From CAZFYZ01 sp964523735 (lineage in GTDB: Bacteria; Armatimonadota; UBA5829): 64,000 nucleotides of DNA. Within the stretch, counting starts at the first letter, position 1, and the number at the start of each line of letters is the position of its first letter. The notes under the pieces were generated by a model. It saw nothing but the letters and a program-made list of their open reading frames with translations, made no database searches and was not told the DNA's origin. The DNA lies in contig CAZFYZ010000002.1 of NCBI GenBank assembly GCA_964523735.1, forward strand, positions 37,808 to 101,807. Direction: 5' to 3'. This document shows positions 33,750 to 40,730 of the stretch, one piece after another. The position numbers were made by a program, and so were the translations under genes.

Positions 33750-34700
33750 ATGAGCGCGGCAGACCCGGCGAAGTATCGCTATCTATACGGACCAGTTCCC
33801 TCTCGTAGGCTAGGCCGGTCGCTGGGCGTCGACACCGTGCCGTACAAAGTCTGCAGCTATGACTGCGTCTACTGCACGCTTGGTCGGACAACTAAGCTGA
33901 CCACGAAGCCCGAACGGCTCATCAGCGCGGCAGATGTGGTTCATGAGATCGAGCAGTGGCTCAAGGGCGGCGGAACAGCAGACTATATCACGTTTGCGGG
34001 CTCCGGCGAACCGACACTCAACGCCGAGTTGGGCGAGATGATCCAGGCGACCAAGCGGCTCACCAGCATTCCGCTGGCTGTCATCACGAACGGCTCGCTG
34101 TTGGGCCAACCGGATGTGTTCGACGCCGTATCGACGGCCGATGTGCTTCTGCCGTCGCTGGATGCCGGAACGGAGCAAGCATTTGCGGCCGTCAACAGGC
34201 CCGCGCCGGGCGTAAGCTTTGTTGGAATGAGGGAGGGCCTGGTGCGAACCGCGCAGGACTTTGCCAAAGACATCTGGCTTGAGGTGATGCTCGTCGAGGG
34301 AGTGAACGACTCGGAATCCGAGTTGCGCGCGATCAGCGAGATAGCCCGACGCATCTGCCCGGACAGGCTGCAGGTGAATACAGTCGAGAGGCCTTCGAGA
34401 TCCGGCTGCGCCAAGCGGGTATCCGACGAGACGCTTTCCAGAGCCTGTGCCGTTCTGGGGCCAAGGGCCGATATCATTGCGGACGCCGAGGTCGCCGGTG
34501 CTGAATCGCGGTGGCAGGAGCTGGAAGACGAGCTTCTGCGAATGCTTTCAAGGAGGCCGTGCACCTTGAGCGACATAGTCGCCGTCTCGGGCCACCATGC
34601 TCACGACATATCCAAGCACCTCCGGCGTCTCGTCGCGGAGGGACTTGTCGAACAGACAGGGGATGCAGATCCCTACTATCGTAATGTAACCGGAGGATAG
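33750..34700 (+). CDS. Radical SAM protein (COG0731/wyosine-synthase-like) with C-terminal winged helix
   Basis: The 316-residue protein starts YLYGPVPSRRLGRSLGVD and has the radical SAM cluster motif CSYDCVYC, then FAGSGEPTLN and VNTVERPSRSG, as in the COG0731 group related to tRNA wyosine synthase. The last ~60 residues (SRRPCTLSDIVAVSGHHAHDISKHLRRLVAEGLVEQ) form a winged helix not needed for tRNA chemistry; the segment runs from about 255 to 290. Bacterial members neighbour Mrp/NifX loci and their reaction is unknown. It lies 20 bases after hydG and two bases before the Mrp gene. Confidence 0.87.
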   Translation: MSAADPAKYRYLYGPVPSRRLGRSLGVDTVPYKVCSYDCVYCTLGRTTKLTTKPERLISAADVVHEIEQWLKGGGTADYITFAGSGEPTLNAELGEMIQATKRLTSIPLAVITNGSLLGQPDVFDAVSTADVLLPSLDAGTEQAFAAVNRPAPGVSFVGMREGLVRTAQDFAKDIWLEVMLVEGVNDSESELRAISEIARRICPDRLQVNTVERPSRSGCAKRVSDETLSRACAVLGPRADIIADAEVAGAESRWQELEDELLRMLSRRPCTLSDIVAVSGHHAHDISKHLRRLVAEGLVEQTGDADPYYRNVTGG

Positions 34701-34701
34701 G

Positions 34702-35559
34702 ATGACGGACAGTCAAACCATCGACCAGCCGACGCTGGCCGAGCAATCGAATGAGGTAGCCCATGTGGTGGGCGTGATGAGTGGTAAGGGAGGCGTGGGC
34801 AAGTCGCTCGTTACCGGCTTACTGGCCTGCGCGCTAAAGAATGCCGGGCATGAGGTCGGCATTCTCGATGCTGACGTGACCGGCCCTAGCATACCTAAGA
34901 TGTTCGATATAGACGGCCGGCCGGACATGAGCGAACTGGGGATATTCCCGGTAAAGACACGCTCCGGGATCAGAGCGATCTCAATCAACTTGTTCCTGGA
35001 GCGACCTGGTGACGCTGTGATCTGGCGCGGGCCGATGATCTCGAACACGGTCAAGCAGTTCTGGCAGGATGTGTTCTGGGGCAAGCTCGACTACTTGCTT
35101 GTAGACCTCCCACCGGGTACCGCCGATGTGCCGCTTACAGTGATGCAGTCGCTTCCTCTTGATGCTGTCGTGATCGTGACGTCGCCGCAGGACCTGGCCG
35201 CGATGGTAGTCCGAAAGGCCGTGGACATGTGCGGCAAGCTGAACGTGCCCATTCTCGGTCTTATCCAGAACATGGCGTGGCTCAAATGCCCAAAGTGCGG
35301 CGATGTGATCTATCCGTTTGGAAACGCTAACGGAGAGCACCTTGCCCGCCATATGGGAATCCCCCATCTTCTTGACATGCCAATCGACCCGGAGATTTCG
35401 GCGCGCTGCGATGCCGGCACGATTGAGGAATACACCGCGAACCCTCTTGCTGGTAAGATTGACTTCTTCACGAACGGACTGATGGCGGTGAAGCACGCCA
35501 AGAGCGGTGCAGCGTGTGGTGGGTGCGCTAAGTGTGATACGTGTAACACTTGTAGTTGA
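34702..35559 (+). CDS. Mrp/Nbp35-family iron-sulfur carrier ATPase
   Basis: The 285-residue ATPase has the deviant Walker A GKGGVGKS (28-35), the LDADVTGPSIPKMF segment, WRGPM, DLPPGTADVPLT and the CPKCG pair of the cluster-binding site. Mrp/Nbp35 proteins carry a bridging [4Fe-4S] cluster and deliver it to apoproteins. The C-terminus is an unusual cysteine ladder (CGGCAKCDTCNTC), which could hold an extra cluster or metal. The N-terminal Cys motif of Nbp35 is absent. Its last 26 bases overlap the metallo-beta-lactamase gene. Confidence 0.92.
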   Translation: MTDSQTIDQPTLAEQSNEVAHVVGVMSGKGGVGKSLVTGLLACALKNAGHEVGILDADVTGPSIPKMFDIDGRPDMSELGIFPVKTRSGIRAISINLFLERPGDAVIWRGPMISNTVKQFWQDVFWGKLDYLLVDLPPGTADVPLTVMQSLPLDAVVIVTSPQDLAAMVVRKAVDMCGKLNVPILGLIQNMAWLKCPKCGDVIYPFGNANGEHLARHMGIPHLLDMPIDPEISARCDAGTIEEYTANPLAGKIDFFTNGLMAVKHAKSGAACGGCAKCDTCNTCS

Positions 35560-36340
35560 TAATCTGGCGAGAGAGGGCCTGCGGTCGGAGCACGGACTGA
35601 GCTTCCTCGTCGAGACGGATGATGGCTCTGTCCTGTTCGACACCGGACAGAGCGGCGCGTGGCTGCACAACCTGAGTGTCCTGGGCCGCGACCCCCAGTC
35701 GATCAAGGCTGTAGCTATCAGCCACGGCCATTACGATCATACGGGAGGTCTGGCGGAGGCATTTCGTGAGGCGCCGCATGCACGCTACTACGCCCATCCG
35801 GCATGTTTCGAGCCGAAGCACGCACGATCTGAGAACGACGCAAAGTACATCGGGATGCCTGATGAGGCCGTATCTCGTGTGTCCGCGTTTACACTCAATA
35901 CCTCTGCTGTTGAAGTCCTACCGGGTGTGGTTCTGAGCGGGGAGATTCCGACAAGCAGAGAAATCCGGATCGACACTCGGTTCCAGACCGGACGAGACGA
36001 GTTTCGTCAGGACACCTTTCAGGACGAACAGTGCGTGATCATCAGAAGTGAAGACTCGACTGCAGTGCTTGTGGGCTGTGCTCACAGGGGCGTTGAGAAC
36101 AACGTTCAGGCAGCCATAGATATCGCGGGGATCGGGAGGATTGACCTGCTTGTGGGGGGATTCCATCTTGGTAACACGGACGAAGACAGACTCAACGCGC
36201 TTACCGATTTCCTGCGCGATATCGCGGTAAGGCAGATCGCTTGCTGCCACTGCACTGGAACAAGCGCATACGAGTATCTCAGGTCGAAGCTCGGCTCGCG
36301 CGTCGTGCAGGGCGAAGCAGGGGATCACTGGGAGATATGA
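35534..36340 (+). CDS. Metallo-beta-lactamase-fold hydrolase (COG1237-like)
   Basis: The 268-residue protein has the MBL metal motif SHGHYDHTGG, an FDTGQSG segment before it, a later GCAHRGVENN histidine and a GGFHLG motif; the C-terminus has CHCTG. This pattern is typical of COG1237, which includes the archaeal dihydropterin-RFAP synthase group and many bacterial proteins beside Mrp/NifX genes. A dinuclear metal site is expected. The GTG start lies within the cysteine-tail codons of the Mrp gene, so the pair is coupled. The substrate is unknown. Confidence 0.87.
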   Translation: MIRVTLVVDNLAREGLRSEHGLSFLVETDDGSVLFDTGQSGAWLHNLSVLGRDPQSIKAVAISHGHYDHTGGLAEAFREAPHARYYAHPACFEPKHARSENDAKYIGMPDEAVSRVSAFTLNTSAVEVLPGVVLSGEIPTSREIRIDTRFQTGRDEFRQDTFQDEQCVIIRSEDSTAVLVGCAHRGVENNVQAAIDIAGIGRIDLLVGGFHLGNTDEDRLNALTDFLRDIAVRQIACCHCTGTSAYEYLRSKLGSRVVQGEAGDHWEI

Positions 36341-36356
36341 TCGGAGGATCGCCACG

Positions 36357-37367
36357 ATACGTGAACTGGTAGTCATAAGCGGCAAGGGTGGGACCGGCAA
36401 GACCAGCGTCGTTGCGTCGTTTGCCGCTCTGGCAGAAAACAAGGTCTTGGCCGACTGCGACGTTGACGCCGCTGACTTGCACCTCGTGCTGTCGCCTGAA
36501 GTGATCCGCCGCGAGGAGTTCAGCGGGGGTAAGAGTGCCTCAATCGCGGCAGAGCAGTGTATGGGATGCGGGAAATGCGCGTCCGTATGCCGTTTCGACG
36601 CGGTAAGCCTCGATGGCCCGCCCAACGACCTGATCTCCAGGACCTATCGGATCGACCCGATAGCCTGCGAGGGCTGCGGTGTCTGCGCCCACGTCTGCCC
36701 TGTGGATGCAATTGCTCTATCGCCAAGCGTCAACGGCGAGTGGTTTGTCTCGGAGACTCGACACGGCCCGATGGTCCACGCCAAGCTGGGCATCGCTGAG
36801 GAGAACTCGGGTAAGCTCGTCACGACGATCAGAAGAGAAGCCAAGCGACTAGCCGAGNNNNNNNNNNTCAAGGCTCATGGTATCCCTGCCGTTCAGGTGA
36901 ATACCGGAGGTGCCTGCCATCTCGAAAGCGACATGGTGCGTCGTGCTGTGGATGTCCTCGATTTGGACAACCTCGACCTTATCATCATCGACGGCTCGCC
37001 TGGCATCGGCTGCCCAGTGATAGCGTCGATCACGGGCGCGAGCCTTGTGCTTATCGTGACAGAGCCGACTCTTTCGGGATTGCATGATCTGGATCGCGTT
37101 GCCGACCTGGCCAAGCACTTCAAGATCCCGATTGCCGTCTGCGTGAACAAGAGCGACATCAATCCAGAGATGACCGCCAAGATCACTCAGCGCTGCGAGG
37201 ACAGAGGCGTGGACGTCTTGGGCAAGATTCGCTATGACACGGCGGTCACCCGGGCTCAGATACAGAAGAAGAGCGTCGTGGAGTACGACGAATGTCCCGC
37301 ATCGAGCGACATCAGGTCGCTGTGGGACGCCGTAACGCACAAGCTGGCATCAACCGCCGGCAACTAG
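36357..37367 (+). CDS. MinD-type ATPase with ferredoxin domain; gap, HypB-like segment, apparent ATA start
   Basis: The frame encodes IRELVVISGKGGTGKTS, so the P-loop sits at the very start. The only plausible start is ATA at 36357, nine bases after GGAGG; the family normally has ATG here. Two ferredoxin motifs follow, CMGCGKCASVCR and CEGCGVCAHVCP. Ten Ns occupy 36858-36867. After them GIPAVQVNTGGACHLESDMV looks like the nickel-GTPase HypB, yet within ~20 residues the sequence is again MinD-like (IIIDGSPGIGCPVIASITG). A genuine HypB-type insertion or a scaffolding chimera could explain this. It partners the ferredoxin-MinD at 30895. Confidence 0.82.
   Translation: MRELVVISGKGGTGKTSVVASFAALAENKVLADCDVDAADLHLVLSPEVIRREEFSGGKSASIAAEQCMGCGKCASVCRFDAVSLDGPPNDLISRTYRIDPIACEGCGVCAHVCPVDAIALSPSVNGEWFVSETRHGPMVHAKLGIAEENSGKLVTTIRREAKRLAEXXXXKAHGIPAVQVNTGGACHLESDMVRRAVDVLDLDNLDLIIIDGSPGIGCPVIASITGASLVLIVTEPTLSGLHDLDRVADLAKHFKIPIAVCVNKSDINPEMTAKITQRCEDRGVDVLGKIRYDTAVTRAQIQKKSVVEYDECPASSDIRSLWDAVTHKLASTAGN
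36858..36867. other. Assembly gap (10 N) inside the second ferredoxin-MinD gene
   Basis: The reading frame is kept across ten bases, so the gap length is 1 modulo 3 if the gene is intact. Family proteins usually need only a few residues between the two sides, whereas here about 40 HypB-like residues follow, which makes the join suspect. Confidence 0.8.
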
Positions 37368-37389
37368 CTGAAAGGATGATCTAGACAAC

Positions 37390-37728
37390 ATGAAGATAGC
37401 TATACCGACAGCAAATGGCCTGCTCTGCCCTCACTTCGGGCATTGCGACGAGTTCACAATAGTGGACGTGAACCCGGATAACAAGGAGATAATGAACACA
37501 CAGGCTATCCCTGCCCCCGAGCACGAGCCCGGGCTGCTTCCGAAATGGCTGCACGAGATGGGAGCCACGGTCATCATCGCTGGAGGGATGGGCGGTCGCG
37601 CACAGAGCCTGTTCGCACAGAACGACATACAGGTGTGCGTGGGCGCTCCGGTCGCCCCTCCAGCTGAGATCGTCGCCGCATATCTGGCGGGAACACTTGA
37701 AACAGGAACAAACCTGTGCGATCACTAG
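37390..37728 (+). CDS. NifX/NifB-family protein
   Basis: The third small NifX-like protein of the block, 112 residues: MKIAIPTANGLLCPHFGHCDEF, TIVDVNPDN, PGLLPKWLHEMGATVIIAGGMGGRAQSLF and IQVCVGAP. The CPHFGHC segment offers Cys/His ligands for an iron-sulfur precursor. It follows the second ferredoxin-MinD gene by 22 bases; the pairing of this NifX subtype with two ferredoxin-MinD genes is common in anaerobes. Its 3' end overlaps the thioesterase gene by 13 bases. Confidence 0.9.
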   Translation: MKIAIPTANGLLCPHFGHCDEFTIVDVNPDNKEIMNTQAIPAPEHEPGLLPKWLHEMGATVIIAGGMGGRAQSLFAQNDIQVCVGAPVAPPAEIVAAYLAGTLETGTNLCDH

Positions 37729-38186
37729 CACCGGCGCAGACTGCGAAGCAATCGTGCGCGGAGGAAGCTGACAGCGTCGTCAGTCTCCACCACGGTTGCT
37801 TTGCCTGTGGGCAGGGCAACGATGGCTTAGGTCTGACCTTCGACCTGACCGGCGACGACACAGTCTCCGCCGAGTGGTTCTGCGAGACCCGATACCAGAG
37901 CTACCCCGGCATCCTGCACGGAGGCATTACTGCCACCATTCTCGACTGCGCCATGACCAATTGCCTCCTGATGAGAGGCATCGCGGCGGTAACCGCAAAC
38001 ATGCAGATCGACTATCAGGAGCCAGTAAGGGTCGGCGGTATGGTGGTGGTGAGGGCATCACTGGTCCGATCTCGTACACCCCTGTTCGTGCTGCAAGCCG
38101 AGGTAGTTCAGGGCGGTAGGGTGAGGGCGACGGCATCGGCCAAGTTCATGAATCAAGACGTCTGGTCGAGCAACAACAATGTATAA
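37716..38186 (+). CDS. PaaI-type hotdog-fold thioesterase
   Basis: The 156-residue protein has the hotdog pattern: HGCFACGQGNDGLGLTF, YQSYPGILHGGITATILDCAM with the catalytic HGG region, then MQIDYQEPVRVGG and VRATASAKFM. PaaI-type enzymes hydrolyse acyl-CoA thioesters. The Cys pair in HGCFACG near residues 28-31 is typical of one subgroup. The GTG start lies inside the NifX gene and the end overlaps the NifU-like gene, so it belongs to the operon, although its link to metal-cofactor genes is obscure. Confidence 0.87.
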   Translation: MRSLAPAQTAKQSCAEEADSVVSLHHGCFACGQGNDGLGLTFDLTGDDTVSAEWFCETRYQSYPGILHGGITATILDCAMTNCLLMRGIAAVTANMQIDYQEPVRVGGMVVVRASLVRSRTPLFVLQAEVVQGGRVRATASAKFMNQDVWSSNNNV

Positions 38187-39306
38187 CGAGATCATCACGG
38201 ATCATTTTCTTAATCCCAGGCACTTAGGCGAACTGGCGGATGCCAGTGGCGTTGGAACAATCGGCGATCCGGCCTGCGGCGACTTCCTCAGAGTGTACGT
38301 CAGAATGGATGGCGATGTGATCCAAGGCATCTCCTTCCTCTGCCAGGGTTGCCCAGCGGCGATTGCGAGCGGCAGCGCCACCTGCGAACTGGCCCTCGGC
38401 AAGACAGTACACGAAGCGGCGCAGATAACCGAGGAGATCGTTTCCGACTTTCTCGGAGGTCTGCCGGGGGAGAAGGTGCACTGCTCCAATCTTGGCGTGG
38501 GTGCGTTGCGGTATGCCATCGCTGATCATCTTGGAATCAGGATAGACAGTGCTGACAACCGGGTTCCACTAATTGAGCGTCTTCGTGGTAGCGCGAGAGC
38601 CGTGGCCATGGAAGCGGGCCTTCTTGACACTCCTATTGCAGTCGATGTTACGAAGCTGCCGCCGGAATCCGCGATAGGCAACACTGCCGAAAAAGACTAC
38701 CCCATCTGGAAGGGCAAGGAAGGCATCGTGGAGGCTCGGTTCCTCGACGGCGTCGGGCAGGCCTACTCTCCCGTGCCCTCCAGCTTCAGCGGCGAACTCG
38801 GGCATGTGTTGGCATTGGATCTCGCAGGCGACGATGAGACAGCCCTACGCAACCGCGGCGTGTTCGTCGCAGCCGTCAATGCACTTTGCATGCATCTCGG
38901 CATTGCAGGGCAGACCATCCACTGTCGCGACGAAGGTCCCAGGGACTGCGCGAAGGACTTGCTGGGGGTCATAAGCGCTGGCTCGCCGGATGACTCCCGC
39001 ATCGCTCTGATCGGCTGCCAGCCGAGAGTGCTCGAGGCGCTTTCATCTTGCTATCAGTTGAGAGTAACCGACTTGGACCCCGACAACATCGGCAAGTCGG
39101 TGAACGGGATCGAGATTGAGAGTGATGATAACACGGACGAGGTACTCGACTGGTGCGACATCGCGCTCGTGACCGGCAGCACCATAGTGAACGGGACGAT
39201 AGACCGGTTTATGGGCCTCAAGTGCCACACTGTCTTCTATGGCGTAACGATAGCTGGAGCGGCTGCATTGCTTGGTCTACATCGCTTTTGCACAAGGGGG
39301 GTGTGA
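38179..39306 (+). CDS. IscU/NifU-type scaffold fused to a DUF364 domain
   Basis: Residues 1-125 are an IscU/NifU N-terminal domain with the three cluster-ligand cysteines in place: GDPACGD (C33), CPAAIASGSA (C58) and HCSN (C102). Residues from about 155 form a DUF4213/DUF364 pair, seen in GHVLALDLAGDDETAL, RIALIGCQPRVLEAL, VTGSTIVNGTIDRF and GAAALLGLHRFC. DUF364 proteins are predicted Rossmann-like heavy-metal-chelating enzymes. The fusion of an iron-sulfur scaffold to DUF364 is unusual and suggests handover of iron or another metal onto a nascent cluster. The gene overlaps the thioesterase stop by eight bases. Confidence 0.87.
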   Translation: MYNEIITDHFLNPRHLGELADASGVGTIGDPACGDFLRVYVRMDGDVIQGISFLCQGCPAAIASGSATCELALGKTVHEAAQITEEIVSDFLGGLPGEKVHCSNLGVGALRYAIADHLGIRIDSADNRVPLIERLRGSARAVAMEAGLLDTPIAVDVTKLPPESAIGNTAEKDYPIWKGKEGIVEARFLDGVGQAYSPVPSSFSGELGHVLALDLAGDDETALRNRGVFVAAVNALCMHLGIAGQTIHCRDEGPRDCAKDLLGVISAGSPDDSRIALIGCQPRVLEALSSCYQLRVTDLDPDNIGKSVNGIEIESDDNTDEVLDWCDIALVTGSTIVNGTIDRFMGLKCHTVFYGVTIAGAAALLGLHRFCTRGV

Positions 39307-39385
39307 TGGAACGGACAGGTAGATAATGCATTGGCTGGTGAGGATTGGGGAATCTATCACAGGATCCCTGTAAGGAGGTACGATC

Positions 39386-39958
39386 ATGAGAGCCAAGTTA
39401 GTTATCGGGTCGTTGATCGTCGCGCTGGTGTTGGTGGGTGGATCGGTTCTTGCGCAACGCGGGCGCGGTGGTTCAGGACTGGGAATGGGCAGAGGCGAAG
39501 GCGGTCCTTGCGGGCTAGGTCTGGGACTGGGCGTGGGTCCACGTATCATCAGCGAACTGGGCCTTACGACAGACCAGGTCACACAGCTCCAGAGGATCAC
39601 GGACCAGTATAGGTCCGACACCCAGCAGCTTCGCACCCAACTGCAGACCAGACTAAACGAGTTGGCACAGCTCTGGACTACGGAGACGCCTGACCGCTCG
39701 GCCATTGAGGCTAAGGTCGCTGAAGTGGATCAGACCCGTGCTCAGATCCGGAACGCGATGATCGACAGGACATTCGCAGCCATGAACGTCCTGACGGCGG
39801 CCCAGAAGACGAAACTGCGCGACCTAGTCAAGAACCGCAGGGGGTTTGGACTCGGAATGGGATATGGTCTCGGCCTTGGCTGTGGAGTCAACGGTGGCGA
39901 TTGCTACTTACTAGACGGTATGGGTACCAGGGGCTATCGAGGAGGCAGAAACAACTAG
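39386..39958 (+). CDS. Spy/CpxP-like periplasmic protein
   Basis: The 190-residue exported protein has a signal peptide (to VLAQRG), a Gly/Arg/Met-rich stretch (RGGSGLGMGRGEGG), a helical core with LGLTTDQVTQLQRITDQY and LTAAQKTKLRDLVKNRR, the paired LTxxQ motif of Spy/CpxP and zinc-resistance periplasmic proteins, and a Gly-rich tail with cysteines. Such proteins act as periplasmic chaperones or metal sensors. AAGGAGG precedes the ATG. The tail composition resembles the Gly/Met/Arg stretches of the DUF5320 and NifX proteins upstream. PadR site 5 follows the stop by seven bases. Confidence 0.85.
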   Translation: MRAKLVIGSLIVALVLVGGSVLAQRGRGGSGLGMGRGEGGPCGLGLGLGVGPRIISELGLTTDQVTQLQRITDQYRSDTQQLRTQLQTRLNELAQLWTTETPDRSAIEAKVAEVDQTRAQIRNAMIDRTFAAMNVLTAAQKTKLRDLVKNRRGFGLGMGYGLGLGCGVNGGDCYLLDGMGTRGYRGGRNN

Positions 39959-39965
39959 CATCTGC

Positions 39966-39984
39966 TACATGTAGTTTACATCTA
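39966..39984. promoter_or_regulatory. PadR-type palindromic operator, site 5 (safE-copA)
   Basis: TACATGTAGTTTACATCTA matches the consensus palindrome at 16 of 19 positions. It covers a candidate -35, TTTACA (39975-39980), with a possible -10, TAGATA, 18 bases on. The SafE-like gene starts 48 bases downstream. Confidence 0.65.
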
Positions 39985-40031
39985 CTATCAGGCGGGCATA
40001 GATATTGTCGGTGATCGGGAGGAGGATATCT

Positions 40032-40730
40032 ATGCTCGCTGCCTTTCTGACAGGTCTTGTTGCAGGAGTTCTTAACACCCCCCACTGCCTGGGTATGTGC
40101 GGAGGTTTTCCACTGCACCTTGCCAAATCATCTAAGACGGGCAAGGTTACTCTCAGACAGTTGCTCTTCATTGCAGGAAAGACGTTCACCTACATCTTCC
40201 TCGGAGCTATGGCCGCGGCTCTGGGAGTTGTGGTGTTCAAAGACACATCCATTGCATCCTTTGCTCCGGTGCTGCGAGTGGCTGCGGGACTGATTACTAT
40301 CACGTTCGGGCTTCTTATGGTTGGGGTCAAGCTGCCATCCCTCAAAGCACTTCAGGGCATATCCGAAGCCGGATTCATCCGCAGCCTCTTTGGAGGGCTC
40401 TTTTCCAGCCCCGGTCCGACTGCGGCGTTCACCCTAGGCCTTGGTGTTGGGTTTCTTACCTGCCCACTGCCTATGGGGCTTCTCGCCATTGCCGCGCTGT
40501 CGCACAACGTGCCTCACGGAATGGTGCTCATGGCCGGGATGGGTATTGGCACTGCCCCGGGTCTGTTGGCTGTGGGGCTTTTTGGGGTCGGACTCGACCG
40601 TCGGTTTGCGCAAGTGGGAATGAGAGCAGCCGGGGCAGTTCTTATCTTGATAGGCCTTTTGACCCTCGCAAAGGTAGTCGGGGTCGTGCCAGTTCCACAT
40701 CTCGACGCCGGGGGGATGCGGCACTCATGA
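40032..40730 (+). CDS. SafE/TauE-like (COG2836) membrane protein
   Basis: The 232-residue protein starts after GGGAGGAGG and has six or seven hydrophobic helices with the conserved start LVAGVLNTPHCLGMCGGF and a GLGVGFLTCPLPMGLLA segment. It belongs to the sulfite exporter TauE/SafE superfamily, COG2836 group, which is commonly linked to copper P-type ATPases and cytochrome oxidase assembly. The CLGMCGG and TCP cysteines could bind Cu(I) or carry thiols. Its last four bases overlap the P-type ATPase gene. It is predicted to be under PadR control through site 5. Confidence 0.85.
   Translation: MLAAFLTGLVAGVLNTPHCLGMCGGFPLHLAKSSKTGKVTLRQLLFIAGKTFTYIFLGAMAAALGVVVFKDTSIASFAPVLRVAAGLITITFGLLMVGVKLPSLKALQGISEAGFIRSLFGGLFSSPGPTAAFTLGLGVGFLTCPLPMGLLAIAALSHNVPHGMVLMAGMGIGTAPGLLAVGLFGVGLDRRFAQVGMRAAGAVLILIGLLTLAKVVGVVPVPHLDAGGMRHS

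Noticed and set aside
36868..36990. A separate hypB gene
   Set aside because: Only about 40 HypB-like residues are present, and the frame continues directly as the MinD-type ATPase.
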